In this document: one piece after another, positions 26,681 through 35,270 of the stretch
How the letters are laid out: every line of letters starts with the position of its first letter
Position numbering within the stretch: position 1 is the stretch's first letter
Source: Geoalkalibacter subterraneus
GTDB lineage: Bacteria; Desulfobacterota; Desulfuromonadia; Desulfuromonadales; Geoalkalibacteraceae
NCBI RefSeq assembly: GCF_000827125.1
Contig: NZ_CP010311.1
Location: forward strand, 930,001-994,000
Direction: 5' to 3'
Length of the DNA: 64,000 nt
Made by a program: the position numbers and the translations under genes
The notes under the pieces: generated by a model
Told to the model about the DNA's origin: nothing
Databases searched by the model: none
The model's input: only the letters and a program-made list of their open reading frames with translations

Positions 26681-27067
26681 ATGTCTTCGCCTGGCAAGCA
26701 GGGTGCCGCCCGCGTTCTGCTGGCGGAGGATGAGCCCATGGTCAGGGATCTGATCGTTATGATTCTGCAGCAGCGTGGATTTCGAATCGATGCGGTGGAA
26801 ACCGGCTGCGCTGCGGTCGAGCGATGGCGTCAGGAAAATTTCGACGTTGTTTTCATGGACATGCACATGCCGGAGATGGATGGCGTTGAAGCAACCCGCG
26901 AAATACGCGCCCTGGAACAGGAATATGGCAAACCGCCGGTACGCATTGTTGGTTTGACCGCCGACGCGCGCCAGGAGCTTCGGGACCGCTGCCTGGAGGC
27001 GGGGATGGATTCCTTCTTGACCAAGCCTTTGGATATGAAAAAACTTTTTGCAGCGATTGAGGACTGA
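26681..27067 (+). CDS. Receiver-domain protein (probably the surviving tail of a hybrid kinase)
   Basis: 128-aa CheY-like receiver domain with every key residue: acidic pocket VLLAEDEPMVRDL, phosphoacceptor Asp in VVFMDMHMPEMDGVEATREI, Thr in IVGLTADA and Lys in FLTKPLDMKKL. The ADAR and MDGVEATREIR wording is typical of C-terminal receivers of hybrid histidine kinases. The PAS remnant ending 4 bp upstream supports that origin. It could still be expressed from its ATG as a soluble receiver, but no ribosome-binding site is evident (the upstream bases are GCAAAGAAATGAG). I call the domain with confidence, but not that it is a functional gene. Confidence 0.65.
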   Translation: MSSPGKQGAARVLLAEDEPMVRDLIVMILQQRGFRIDAVETGCAAVERWRQENFDVVFMDMHMPEMDGVEATREIRALEQEYGKPPVRIVGLTADARQELRDRCLEAGMDSFLTKPLDMKKLFAAIED

Positions 27068-27088
27068 GCTCAGCCGGAAAGGTGTGTC

Positions 27089-27673
27089 TCACGGCGCATT
27101 CGGCAGAGTGAGCAGCAGTTTCCATGGGATCCGGTAAGTCACCCAGGTCACTGGGTTCCCGCTGGAGAAATCAGATTCAGACGCACTATCACGCCAGACC
27201 TCCGCGCTTTCCGCAACGGAGAACAGGGCGGCTGTCGCCTGAATCTCAAGTCCCTTGGTGCGAACATGCTCGCATAATCCCAACTGTTTGTAGTGATCGA
27301 CCCACACGACCAGCACGGCATCGACTTCCATGGGTGTCTGGGCCAGAACCGTGGCGGGTTTCTCCGTGGCAAGAGGGTCCGGCAAACTGCTGTGGGGCTG
27401 TGGCGGGCGGTCGATGCGTTTGACCAGGTAGCCTTTTTGTTCAAGAAACCGTCCCAGGTGAAAGCGCAATTGATTGGGGATATCCCGTTCGCAATAGGTC
27501 ATGGGACGCTCATAAGTGCCGCCGCGGAAGATCACAGGCTGCAGGGCGACCGTTTTAATGCCGCGTGTGGCAAAGGAGGGGGCGTTGACAGGGGGCATTT
27601 CAGGTGTCGTTGCGCAGGACACCACCAGCCCGGGCAGCAGCAGAAAAAACAGATATCGGATAAAACCCCTCAT
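27089..27673 (-). CDS. Hypothetical lipoprotein
   Basis: 194-aa predicted lipoprotein. The signal segment MRGFIRYLFFLLLPGLVVSC ends in a lipobox (VVSC). The mature part has a GIKTVALQPVIFRGGTYERP segment followed by DIPNQLRFHLGRFLEQKGY, an arrangement seen in outer-membrane lipoproteins of the LptE/DUF799-like, Rossmann-type kind. A later strand is MEVDAVLVVWVDHY. The start at 27673 has GGGAGG upstream and begins the signal peptide cleanly, although the frame is open 20 codons further up. It converges on the receiver gene with a 21-bp gap. Function unknown; the layout suggests export of a surface component. Confidence 0.7.
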   Translation of the reverse strand: MRGFIRYLFFLLLPGLVVSCATTPEMPPVNAPSFATRGIKTVALQPVIFRGGTYERPMTYCERDIPNQLRFHLGRFLEQKGYLVKRIDRPPQPHSSLPDPLATEKPATVLAQTPMEVDAVLVVWVDHYKQLGLCEHVRTKGLEIQATAALFSVAESAEVWRDSASESDFSSGNPVTWVTYRIPWKLLLTLPNAP

Positions 27674-27969
27674 AAGCGTCCTCCCATCCAGAGAAAAGAG
27701 ATACCGTAAGTATCCTGATCTTTTCTTTCTCAAGTATTATATCGCAAGACGCATAAAGGACAGACGCTTGAGCCCTTTCATGGTTTGTGGGGATCTCTCG
27801 CCTTCTCCAGGTCTTCCAGGTCGATTTTGATTGCATCGGTGCTGATGGCGATTTCGTCGATTCACTGCCACAATGTAATTCATTGTCTGGTAGACTCAAA
27901 ATGTTCACGACAGGGGTCAGGGTGTGCATTGCTTTTTTAACGCATTAATACCCGAAAAGGAGGCTTCCT

Positions 27970-28193
27970 ATGTTCATCGTCACCCGCAAGGACGATAACC
28001 GTCTCGACATCGAATTTACCGGCAAGCTCGATAGCGACGCGATGCGGGCTGCTCCTGATGACCTTGTCGCCAAGGGTGAAGGGATCGAGCATGGGCGCAT
28101 GTTCTATCGGATCGGTGATTTCGATATGCCTACTCTGGGTGCCATCGGGATTGAACTCTCGCGGCACAGGCCGAAGCCTGGCTTGAAGAATAA
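27970..28193 (+). pseudogene. SpoIIAA-like (STAS-fold) protein with internal deletion
   Basis: Begins MFIVTRKDDNRLDIEFTGKL and runs to IGDFDMPTLGAIGIELSR, a clear SpoIIAA-like start with AAGGAGG upstream. In this family roughly another 40-50 residues should follow. Instead the DNA jumps to a stretch that, in a different frame, reads AEAWLEE and a stop (28173-28193), the usual C-terminal ending of these proteins. Read straight through, the original frame continues into meaningless sequence up to 28254. An out-of-frame internal deletion that keeps both ends explains this. Confidence 0.7.
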
Positions 28194-28229
28194 AAGAGCA
28201 GCATTTACACAGAAGGTGCGCGAGAAATT

Positions 28230-28523
28230 ATGGAAGATGAAAAAATCAGGGTGAGGACCGAAAACGACAGGATGCTTGACGTTCATGTGGATAACAAGCG
28301 GGCGGATGGCATCTGGATCATTCTTGGTGAGGGCGTCAACAGCCTGAAGTGCAAGTTGACCCCTACGGATAACGGGCTGGCGTATGCCGGCAGCATCATG
28401 GGACGAGAGATTATCTACGAGCGCAGCGTCAAGCAGGTGCGCGAGGATCTTGCGAACCAGAGACAGCCGCAGGACAGGCTGCCGAGTTGCCCAGGGGGAA
28501 GCCGCAACCGGGGGCGGCGATGA
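28230..28523 (+). CDS. Hypothetical 97-aa protein overlapping yaiI
   Basis: Unrecognised small protein. The first ~75 residues look like a compact beta-rich domain ([42 protein letters not shown]...GREIIYERS). The tail ([22 protein letters not shown]) is basic and low-complexity. Its stop overlaps the yaiI ATG as ATGA, which suggests translational coupling. The last third (from 28424) lies inside the long direct repeat, so a truncated copy of its 3' end recurs at 51542-51641. That copy has no start and is just passenger sequence of the duplication. Confidence 0.55.
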   Translation: MEDEKIRVRTENDRMLDVHVDNKRADGIWIILGEGVNSLKCKLTPTDNGLAYAGSIMGREIIYERSVKQVREDLANQRQPQDRLPSCPGGSRNRGRR

Positions 28524-28978
28524 AGATCTGGATTGATGCCGACGCCTGTCCGCGCGTGATCAAGGAAATCGTTTTCCGGGCATCCAAGAGGGTGCAGGTT
28601 CCGGTGTGCCTGGTGGCCAACACCGACCTGTCAAGATCGCATACGGCGCTGATCTCATCTGTTCGAGTGGCTGGTGACGATGATGCCGCCGACGATTATA
28701 TCGTCGAACACGCAGCGGCCACCGATCTCGTGATCACAGCGGATATCCCCCTTGCAGCACGAATTGTCGCACAAAACGGGATTGCCATCGATCCGCGGGG
28801 GGAGATTTATTCAGAGGACAATATCGGCGAGCGCCTCTCCACACGCGATCTGCTGCATCAACTGCGTGAAACCGGGTTGGTCCAGGGTGGCCCGGGGCGT
28901 ATGGGCGCGACGGATCGTCAGAAGTTTGCATCCGCTTTCGACCGGCTTTTGACGCAGCGGATTATTTCCAAACGCTGA
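28520..28978 (+). CDS. yaiI: UPF0178/DUF188 (YaiI/YqxD) family protein, copy 1
   Basis: 152-aa protein of the widespread YaiI/YqxD family, a PIN-like (NYN-related) fold with no settled function. It begins [20 protein letters not shown], which holds the conserved acidic pair. Further conserved blocks are [35 protein letters not shown] and [19 protein letters not shown]. The start is the ATG at 28520, overlapping the upstream stop codon; the longer frame upstream lies inside the neighbour. A second, nearly identical gene occurs at 51638-52096. At protein level they differ only at one residue near the end (RIISKR here, RMISKR there). Confidence 0.93.
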   Translation: MKIWIDADACPRVIKEIVFRASKRVQVPVCLVANTDLSRSHTALISSVRVAGDDDAADDYIVEHAAATDLVITADIPLAARIVAQNGIAIDPRGEIYSEDNIGERLSTRDLLHQLRETGLVQGGPGRMGATDRQKFASAFDRLLTQRIISKR

Positions 28979-28983
28979 AAAAG

Positions 28984-29026
28984 ACAGGCCGGATTTCCTC
29001 GAGGAAATCCGGCCTGTTTTTTTTTT
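28984..29026 (+). terminator. Terminator of yaiI copy 1
   Basis: A perfect 34-base palindrome (28984-29017, centre CTC/GAG) followed by nine T residues. A short A-run on its left means it could also work on the other strand. It is part of the long direct repeat. Confidence 0.93.
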
Positions 29027-29036
29027 ATATCAATGG

Positions 29037-29515
29037 GGCGGTCTCTGTTTAACAGATCTCCTAAGATGCCTAAAAGATTTAGGTATGTAGGAGGGCTTTC
29101 TGTGACGTACCCCCAATCGTACCCCAAATCTTAAATGCCGAAATGGAAAACCGATCACTTCATCTCACTCCTTGGAACCCCCCGGTTCACTTCCTTGGTT
29201 CAATTCAACCCCAAACGGTTGAACTTTGCAGCGAGCAACCGCCACAAAGCCGCTCAATACCTGCGTTTGTGACATGGTTCAATAATTGGTTCAATAGATT
29301 CAACGCCAGGTTTTCAACCAACAACAGCGGACAAATTTTAAATAGCTGGTATGCTTATTGAGTTGCTTTTTTTCTATATTCTTGAATTGATCAACCATCC
29401 CGGCGGGGGCCTCATGACTTTTCTGATAGATCCCATCTCGTAGTCCATTGTCGACTTAAAACAGTTGTAGTTAAAAGCCAGTCTTCTGCACCAGGTACGA
29501 ATGAAGTGATGCCGA
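29037..29515. other. Island left edge: no gene; tRNA-end remnant and tandem 12-mers resembling integrase arm sites
   Basis: Right after the repeat, the sequence TGGGGCGGTC (29034-29043) resembles the tRNA-Leu 3' end on the right (TGGGGGCGGTC). At 29106-29129 lies a tandem pair, CGTACCCCCAAT and CGTACCCCAAAT. Such short direct repeats just inside an integrated element are typical of integrase arm-type binding sites. The rest is AT-richer, with repeated GGTTCAAT words (29197-29300), and I find no supported gene. Confidence 0.5.
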
Positions 29516-30277
29516 TCAGTAGCATGTTGATTTAAGCTTTAGCAATTCATCGTCCAGTCCGTACCGAACCACCTCGATGCGCTCGCATCGCTGTGAGACA
29601 AAATCACCGCTCATCACAGGAATTTGGAATGGAAAGAACGCCGGGTTGTTTTGGAGCATCCCCAATGTGCCCTTGGCATCCGGGTTGGCCTGTAAAGCAG
29701 ATTCAAAAATCAGAATGGCCGCGTTAGCATCGGTGATGTTTATGGATGTGGCTTTTTCATAACACCCCTTGGATTCGGAATCTTTCAGAACTCCCCATGC
29801 AACAAAGGACCGTATCACATAACGTGTATAGCGGCTAACGGTCTGCCGATCGCCATATTGCTCTTTTAAACGGCCGGTGATCTGTATCTGGGTCACCTGG
29901 TCTTGAAGTGCCAGCAAGCGACCAGTCTGTCTGGCGACATTCAACCAGAACGGATAGACGGCCGAAACCATCCCCCAATGAACCGGCAGACTCATGGACG
30001 GATTATCACGAAGAATCGCCAGTGAAGCATCCCGAAAAGGAAGCAGTTCTGAATCAGGAGAGACCCAGATCTTCATCAGATTGTTGACGACAAAGGTCCG
30101 GGTCTGATCACTTCGTTCGCCTTCGGAGCCGTTGCCTTTTCGATCCGCGAGGAACTCATGCAGCTCCTGGCGGATGGTTTTGGCGTCGAGTCCCGCCAGC
30201 AGCAGATTGGCTGCTTTCTGCATCCACTCGAAACGAATCGCCTGCTTGATGCCAATGGCTTCGTGTCTTTTGCCCAT
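29516..30277 (-). CDS. brxA: BREX protein BrxA
   Basis: 253-aa protein of the BrxA (DUF1819) family, a small DNA-binding helical protein found in most BREX phage-defence types. Family features are the GIKQAIRFEWMQKAANLLLAG region, the central segment around PVHWGMVSAVYPFWLNVARQTGRLL and the winged-helix-like RLKEQYGDRQTVSRYTRYVIRSFVAWGVLKD. It is the last gene of the operon. The ATG overlaps the pglZ stop as TGATG, with AGGAGG eight bases upstream. No repeat insertion is seen in it. BrxA is needed for defence in several systems, but its exact role is not settled. Confidence 0.82.
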   Translation of the reverse strand: MGKRHEAIGIKQAIRFEWMQKAANLLLAGLDAKTIRQELHEFLADRKGNGSEGERSDQTRTFVVNNLMKIWVSPDSELLPFRDASLAILRDNPSMSLPVHWGMVSAVYPFWLNVARQTGRLLALQDQVTQIQITGRLKEQYGDRQTVSRYTRYVIRSFVAWGVLKDSESKGCYEKATSINITDANAAILIFESALQANPDAKGTLGMLQNNPAFFPFQIPVMSGDFVSQRCERIEVVRYGLDDELLKLKSTCY

Positions 30278-32376
30278 CACCGTGTCCTCCTTTCAAACTT
30301 CACAAGGGGCACGATGACTTCTTCGATGGCTACACCGCCGTGACCTACGATGGCATCTCCCGGGTTCACGAATGCGTCGCGGCCACCGGCCACCAGGGGA
30401 AAATAATCTGCGGGCAATCCGACCGGCTGCCACTCGTGGGCAAACGGGAAGGCCCCAGCCACCTGAGCTCGGAGTTCCGGCGTGGGATAGACACGAACAC
30501 GCTCGCCGCGAGTTTCGGCAATCACACCTTCAGACGGTCGGCCTTTGCCTTCGCATTGGATGTTGCCGTGATCGGCCGTCAGCCAGACCTCATAGCCGTA
30601 ATCCAGCAGTTGGCCGACCATCGCGGAAAGAAATCCTGCATGGCACCACTGCTTGATCTGGTTGTGCATCCCGGCCGAACCGAGTTGCATGCCGTGCATG
30701 ATTTTGTCCACTTTATCCACGACCAGCCCCACCACCTTGGTCTTCCCGGGGTGGATTGCGGAGTCGAGGACGCCCGCAGCATCGCCGTCGCCAAGGCCGC
30801 GCTGGTAGGCGACATCGAGCCGGGACAGGCCATGGCCTTCCCAGAACTGTTTCCAGAGTTTCTCTTCGCTGTTGGTCGAGTTGATGGATGACGGGAAATA
30901 GAGCGGCGGCTTGCCCGAGAAGATCGATTGCCGCGATACCGAGGTCAGCGTCGGAACCCAGGCGAAGGTCGCGGATTCGCGCATGACCAGATTGGCATCC
31001 TGTTTTTGCAGAAGCTGGCGGATGGTCACCCACTGATCCAGGGCCAGACCATCAACCACGATCAACGCGGCACGGCTATTGCCGGAGTCCTCGATATCCC
31101 GGGCCAGGCGGCGCGGCACATGGTGCAGCATGGCCGGATTCGTCGGCGGCAAGTTGATCAAGCTGGAATAGTGGTCGGCCAACCAACCCAAAAAAAGATT
31201 GTTGATTTTCGATTGCAGATTTTTGAATTGAAGGAGGTTGTCACTCGCCCCTCGTCCCTCACCCCTCGCGACTGAACTTGACAGTTCGGCCCATTTCAAT
31301 GCAAAGGCGGTCCAGTCCGAGTAACGCGCTTCCGCAGTGGGCAGTTCCTTCTCGACAAGGCCAAACAAGCGAGAGATCCGTAGCTCGTCATCGTCCACGC
31401 CGGACGTGGCGATGCCGCTTCGAACCCAGGACCCGGCATCCACTTCAATGCCTTTGGCCTCGACAGGGGTGAGTTTCCCCTCCAGGAACAGGTTGTCGAT
31501 GTAGACCTTGATGTCCTGATGGTCGAACGGCAGGCGATCAGGGCCGGGATACTTGAGGCCGTATTGATGCTCGCCATCCATGGCTCGCACCGCAAGGGCA
31601 TCGCTACGCGATGTCCCAATGGGCTGTCCTGCCCATTGGTCCGGCGAATCCTCCCGTACCTGATGAGCGCTGCCGAGCCTGGAAAGAAATAGCGGCCAGC
31701 GTTCCTGCAAAAAGGCGAAGAACGCCTCATCGTCCGGAACGATTTCAGAGAGCGGCCAGGCTTTGAAATCAGGGGTGAGGGACGAGGGGCGAGGGGCGAT
31801 TTGGAGCGATTGAATCAGGCGGTCTGCCAAAATTTGAGGCAGTTTAATTTTCCCATAGTGCAGGCGCAGCAATGCGCGAAGCAGCTCCACCTCGCCCCCA
31901 ATTAGTTCCGCCGCAATGCCGAACACATGACGGAGAATGAAATCCTTGGTGGCGTTGTCGCCCATGCGATCCGGCGGCGACTTTCGCTGGGCCTCAAAAA
32001 GCGAATCCAGCAAGCTCCGGTCGAGCTTTTCAATGACCGGGTAGCTCAGATTGGGAAAGAGATCCCCCAGGTTGAACGACAGCTTCCGGCCCGCCTGGAG
32101 CAGGTCGTATGGCAGCGACTCCAGCTCAGCATCCTGCAAGCGGAGGACCACCACCAGATCGGTGTGCTCACCCCTGTCCCAGATCGAACGGTACTTGGAT
32201 TCATAGGCGTATCTGAATTCGACCGGATCACTAAACTCGATCAGGTCAAACCCGCGCCCGCGAAGCTCCAATGCCAGCTTCTCCTCGGTCAGCAGACAAT
32301 CCGGGTCCGCGACCAGGGTCAGCTTGCTGACGTTGGGCACAAAGTCGTTCAGGATGGCGTCTCGCCAACTACTCAT
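30277..32376 (-). CDS. pglZ: BREX protein PglZ (alkaline-phosphatase superfamily)
   Basis: 699-aa PglZ, the core protein shared by all BREX types, a metal-dependent phosphatase/nuclease-like fold. The catalytic-site segments are AALIVVDGLALDQWVTIRQLL (conserved Asp after a hydrophobic strand) and LTADHGNIQCEGKG. The N-terminal ~150 residues (LVADPDCLLTEEKLALELRGRGFDLIEF) form the lead-in domain. The ATG at 32376 overlaps the upstream stop by 4 bp. Two short inserts, VARGEGRGASD and IAPRPSSLTPD, are encoded by the purine-rich dispersed repeat and break otherwise ordinary protein sequence while keeping the frame. PglZ works with BrxC and the methyltransferase in an anti-phage complex. Confidence 0.93.
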   Translation of the reverse strand: MSSWRDAILNDFVPNVSKLTLVADPDCLLTEEKLALELRGRGFDLIEFSDPVEFRYAYESKYRSIWDRGEHTDLVVVLRLQDAELESLPYDLLQAGRKLSFNLGDLFPNLSYPVIEKLDRSLLDSLFEAQRKSPPDRMGDNATKDFILRHVFGIAAELIGGEVELLRALLRLHYGKIKLPQILADRLIQSLQIAPRPSSLTPDFKAWPLSEIVPDDEAFFAFLQERWPLFLSRLGSAHQVREDSPDQWAGQPIGTSRSDALAVRAMDGEHQYGLKYPGPDRLPFDHQDIKVYIDNLFLEGKLTPVEAKGIEVDAGSWVRSGIATSGVDDDELRISRLFGLVEKELPTAEARYSDWTAFALKWAELSSSVARGEGRGASDNLLQFKNLQSKINNLFLGWLADHYSSLINLPPTNPAMLHHVPRRLARDIEDSGNSRAALIVVDGLALDQWVTIRQLLQKQDANLVMRESATFAWVPTLTSVSRQSIFSGKPPLYFPSSINSTNSEEKLWKQFWEGHGLSRLDVAYQRGLGDGDAAGVLDSAIHPGKTKVVGLVVDKVDKIMHGMQLGSAGMHNQIKQWCHAGFLSAMVGQLLDYGYEVWLTADHGNIQCEGKGRPSEGVIAETRGERVRVYPTPELRAQVAGAFPFAHEWQPVGLPADYFPLVAGGRDAFVNPGDAIVGHGGVAIEEVIVPLVKFERRTR
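31243..31270. repeat. Dispersed purine-rich repeat inside pglZ (site 1)
   Basis: CTCGCCCCTCGTCCCTCACC-type sequence on the plus strand, about 28 bp. It adds VARGEGRGASD to PglZ without breaking the frame. Confidence 0.85.
31771..31799. repeat. Dispersed purine-rich repeat inside pglZ (site 2)
   Basis: AGGGGTGAGGGACGAGGGGC and a further GAGGGGCGA, in the opposite orientation to site 1. It encodes IAPRPSSLTPD in PglZ, in frame. Confidence 0.85.
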
Positions 32377-35270
32377 TGAGCGCCTCCCTTGATAATCCGC
32401 AGCATCAGCAGCGGCCGGATTTCCGGTACGATCTGCCTTGCTGATTGCAGTTCGTGCCGCCACTCGGATTCGTCCGCATCGCAACGGGACAACCTGAATT
32501 GCCGTACCTCCGGCAATCCAACCCGTTCGATGGCCTTGCGGCGCGAGGCAAAGGAGACGATTCCGCGTTCCTCCTCGCGAGCCACAGAGGCGAGATGCGC
32601 CTGCTGTAATGCGTCGAACAGCTCCTGTCCGGCCTGTTCGGCAGCAAACTGCAAGCTCTCATGGGCGGTAATGGATTCATCCTGGCCGAGGGTGGTCTGC
32701 ACTTGGGCTTCCGCTGTCTGCAGCGCATCCCAGATATGCCGGGCCGTGGGCAGAAACAGTTTGCCTTCCTCGCTCAGGAACACACTGACATATCCCCGCC
32801 GCACCATGGGAATGCGCAGGAGTTGTGTCTTCTGGTGCATCCCGGCCTGAAGGCGGATCTCAAAGAGTCCCCAGAGTCCGGAGATGCTGGCTGGCAACCC
32901 GCTCACGCTTACGCATGGCAATGGCTGGCCAGCCGCGATCTGCGGCAGGTTCAGGGCAAGCCCACGGACACGACTGTTTTCAAGGTTGAGCAAGGTTGCG
33001 TCGGTCAGGCGATCCGCTTCCCGGGCGTTGAACACGGCCTTGCGATGTTCCTGGCCGTCCGGCCAATTCAGATCCCACCAGGAGCGCTTGCGGCTGGCCG
33101 CGCCGCCGTGAGAGTTGAGATAGCCGACCGTCATCCGTTCCACCCAGTGAGGCAGCGGATGGGAACGCAGACGCTCAGCCGCCTGCACATCCGGCTCTTC
33201 GGAGATGCCATAGATGGCGGAGGCCTCGCGCACCTGCTGAATTTCATCGCGAAGCCGGGCCACCGTGTGATCGACGGAGGTTTCGATCCCGTCAGGATTG
33301 ATGATGGCCGAGGCGAACACATCCTCGAACAGCTCACCGGCCTGGGCGGAATCGAGTACGTCGCCGGTCTTGTCGATGCCGAACTCGTCGAAGATCACCG
33401 AGAGCTTCTGCTCCAGCACTTCGCGGACCCGGAACTCGACTGAATCCTCAAATACGAAATTGATCGCCTGTACGGTTTTGGGCTGGCCGATACGGTCCAC
33501 GCGACCGATACGCTGCTCCAGCCGCATCGGGTTCCAAGGGATGTCGTAGTTGATGATGACGTGGGCGAACTGCAGGTTCAGACCCTCACCACCCGCATCG
33601 GTGGAGACCAATACGCGGTGCGATTTGCGGAAGGCATCCTGGGCTGCCCCACGTTCCTCCATGGCCATGGAGCCGTTCAGGGTGACCACCGAGATTCCCC
33701 GGGCTTCCAGAAACTCCTTCAGCATCTGCTGGGTCGGCACGAACTCGGTGAAGATCAGCACCTTCAGATCCGGTTCGTTTTCCTCGGCTTGCAGCTTGTA
33801 GATCCACTCGATCAGAGCCTCGGCCTTGGCATCCGGTCCAGCCTGTTCACAACGGACCGCCGCGTCGAGCAAAACTTCAACCTCGGATTTTTCGTTTCGC
33901 AAGGCTTCAAGCTGTAACGCTAGTTCAAGCTGTTCCTGTCCATCAAGATCTTCCCAATCCTCGGTTGAAAGGGACGAGTGGTCAGGGGCGAGGGACGAGT
34001 CAAAATCTGACAGTCTCGCCCCTAATCCCTCGCCACTCGCCCCTAAAAAAGCGAGTCGCCGTTCCAGCGTGGTGCGGATCGCCCGGGTGCTGGAGACCAC
34101 CAGGCGCTGCATCAGGATCATCAGGAAGCCGATGTGGCGCTTCTTCTCGCGCAGGGCCTGGTTGTAGCCCTCGCGCACATAGTCGGTCACTGCCTCGTAG
34201 AGGAGTTGCTGCAGGTGATGACGGCTCTCCCAGGCCACCGGGGCCATCTGCGTGCGCCGGGGTTTGAAGAGCGGCTTGCCGTCGGCATCGATGGCCTTGC
34301 GCTTCTCGGTACGAATGACATACGGTGCCACCCGCTCACGGGAAACACTGTCCATATCCGGAAAGGCGTCATCATCCAGCAGGTTCATCAGGCGATGAAA
34401 GGCATCGGTCTTCCCCTGGTGGGGAGTCGCCGAAAGGAGCAGCACATAGGGCGCAGCCTCCGCCAGCCCCTTGCCGAGCTTGTAGCGGGCGACCTGATCG
34501 GTGCTGCCGCCCAGGCGGTGCGCTTCGTCCACCACCACCAGATCCCAACCAGCGGTGATCAGATCTTCGAACCGGCTGCGGTTGTATTCGGCAACGCGCT
34601 CAGCAGTCCAGCCACGCCGCTTGTCCATGGGCTTGACCGAATCCAGGGAAACGATGACCTGATCGAACATCGACCAGGCTGATTTCCGCTGGTCCGCACC
34701 TGTAGCCAGGCGCTGCAAGGTGCCGATGTCGTCGCCCAGCACGAGCTGGAACTGCTCGTTGAAGTGGGTCTGCATTTCGGCCACCCACTGGGTAGCGATG
34801 CCTTTGGGAGAGACGACCAGGATTCGCCGAACCAGCCCGCGCAGCTTGAGCTCGCGCATGACCAGCCCGGCCTCGATGGTCTTGCCTAGACCCACCTCGT
34901 CGGCCAGCAGATAGCGCACGCGGTCGCCGGAGATGGCCCGGGACAAGGCGTGGATCTGGTGCGGCAGCGGGATGACGTTGGACTCCATGGGAGCCAGCAA
35001 TACATGGCCGTCCGTGGCGCTGGTGGAGCCTTCGAGCACCTCGGCCACCTTGGCTGCAGCCGCCACATAGGCAATGCGTCCAGCCTCGATCTCCGGCTGC
35101 AGGTCGGCATTCAGCGGTCGCAAAGCGGAGCGGGACACACGCACCACCGCGTCCTGGTTCGGCAACCAGACACGGCAAACCGTCTGCCCCCACAAGGTCT
35201 GTTCTTCGATGACCTTGCAGGCGCTGTTATGAACGGTGCTGTATTGCCAAACATCCTGCATCGGCATCAT
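32373..35270 (-). CDS. brxHII: BREX type 3 helicase BrxHII (SNF2/RapA-like)
   Basis: 965-aa superfamily 2 translocase. Walker A DEVGLGKT is at residues 124-131 and the DEAH box (VVVDEAHRLGG) at 248-251. Motif III is LLLSATPHQGKTD, and the C-terminal RecA domain has VLVSTDAGGEGLNLQFAHVIINYD and the arginine-finger motif RIGRVDRIGQ. The layout matches the BrxHII helicase that replaces BrxL in type 3 BREX. The start ATG overlaps the preceding stop as ATGA. A two-part purine-rich repeat insertion near residue 410 encodes GASGEGLGARL...SSLAPDHSSLSTED, placed between the two RecA lobes, probably in a surface loop. It presumably remodels DNA during phage exclusion. Confidence 0.9.
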   Translation of the reverse strand: MMPMQDVWQYSTVHNSACKVIEEQTLWGQTVCRVWLPNQDAVVRVSRSALRPLNADLQPEIEAGRIAYVAAAAKVAEVLEGSTSATDGHVLLAPMESNVIPLPHQIHALSRAISGDRVRYLLADEVGLGKTIEAGLVMRELKLRGLVRRILVVSPKGIATQWVAEMQTHFNEQFQLVLGDDIGTLQRLATGADQRKSAWSMFDQVIVSLDSVKPMDKRRGWTAERVAEYNRSRFEDLITAGWDLVVVDEAHRLGGSTDQVARYKLGKGLAEAAPYVLLLSATPHQGKTDAFHRLMNLLDDDAFPDMDSVSRERVAPYVIRTEKRKAIDADGKPLFKPRRTQMAPVAWESRHHLQQLLYEAVTDYVREGYNQALREKKRHIGFLMILMQRLVVSSTRAIRTTLERRLAFLGASGEGLGARLSDFDSSLAPDHSSLSTEDWEDLDGQEQLELALQLEALRNEKSEVEVLLDAAVRCEQAGPDAKAEALIEWIYKLQAEENEPDLKVLIFTEFVPTQQMLKEFLEARGISVVTLNGSMAMEERGAAQDAFRKSHRVLVSTDAGGEGLNLQFAHVIINYDIPWNPMRLEQRIGRVDRIGQPKTVQAINFVFEDSVEFRVREVLEQKLSVIFDEFGIDKTGDVLDSAQAGELFEDVFASAIINPDGIETSVDHTVARLRDEIQQVREASAIYGISEEPDVQAAERLRSHPLPHWVERMTVGYLNSHGGAASRKRSWWDLNWPDGQEHRKAVFNAREADRLTDATLLNLENSRVRGLALNLPQIAAGQPLPCVSVSGLPASISGLWGLFEIRLQAGMHQKTQLLRIPMVRRGYVSVFLSEEGKLFLPTARHIWDALQTAEAQVQTTLGQDESITAHESLQFAAEQAGQELFDALQQAHLASVAREEERGIVSFASRRKAIERVGLPEVRQFRLSRCDADESEWRHELQSARQIVPEIRPLLMLRIIKGGAQ
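33971..34050. repeat. Dispersed purine-rich repeat inside brxHII (inverted pair)
   Basis: GTCAGGGGCGAGGGACGAGT on the left and TCTCGCCCCTAATCCCTCGC on the right, separated by about 13 bases. Two units face each other and could form a hairpin. The whole insert keeps the brxHII frame. Confidence 0.85.

Larger units (their letters stand above)
28424..29036 (+). repeat. Left copy of the 613-bp direct repeat flanking the accessory island
   Basis: Matches 51542-52153. It contains the 3' end of the 97-aa gene, yaiI and its terminator, and stops at the bases that correspond to the encoded CCA end of tRNA-Leu on the right. The first 329 bp are identical in the two copies. The rest differs at 10 positions (28753, 28756, 28813, 28840, 28861, 28862, 28882, 28963, 28966, 28977) plus the length of one T-run. 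Confidence 0.97.

Noticed and set aside
28918-29127. Minus-strand open frame over the yaiI terminator
   Set aside because: It crosses the palindromic terminator and antisense of yaiI, so it is a by-product of the repeat.
29143-29361. 72-codon open frame at the island left edge
   Set aside because: No ribosome-binding site, low-complexity wording and no family resemblance; it overlaps repeated GGTTCAAT words.
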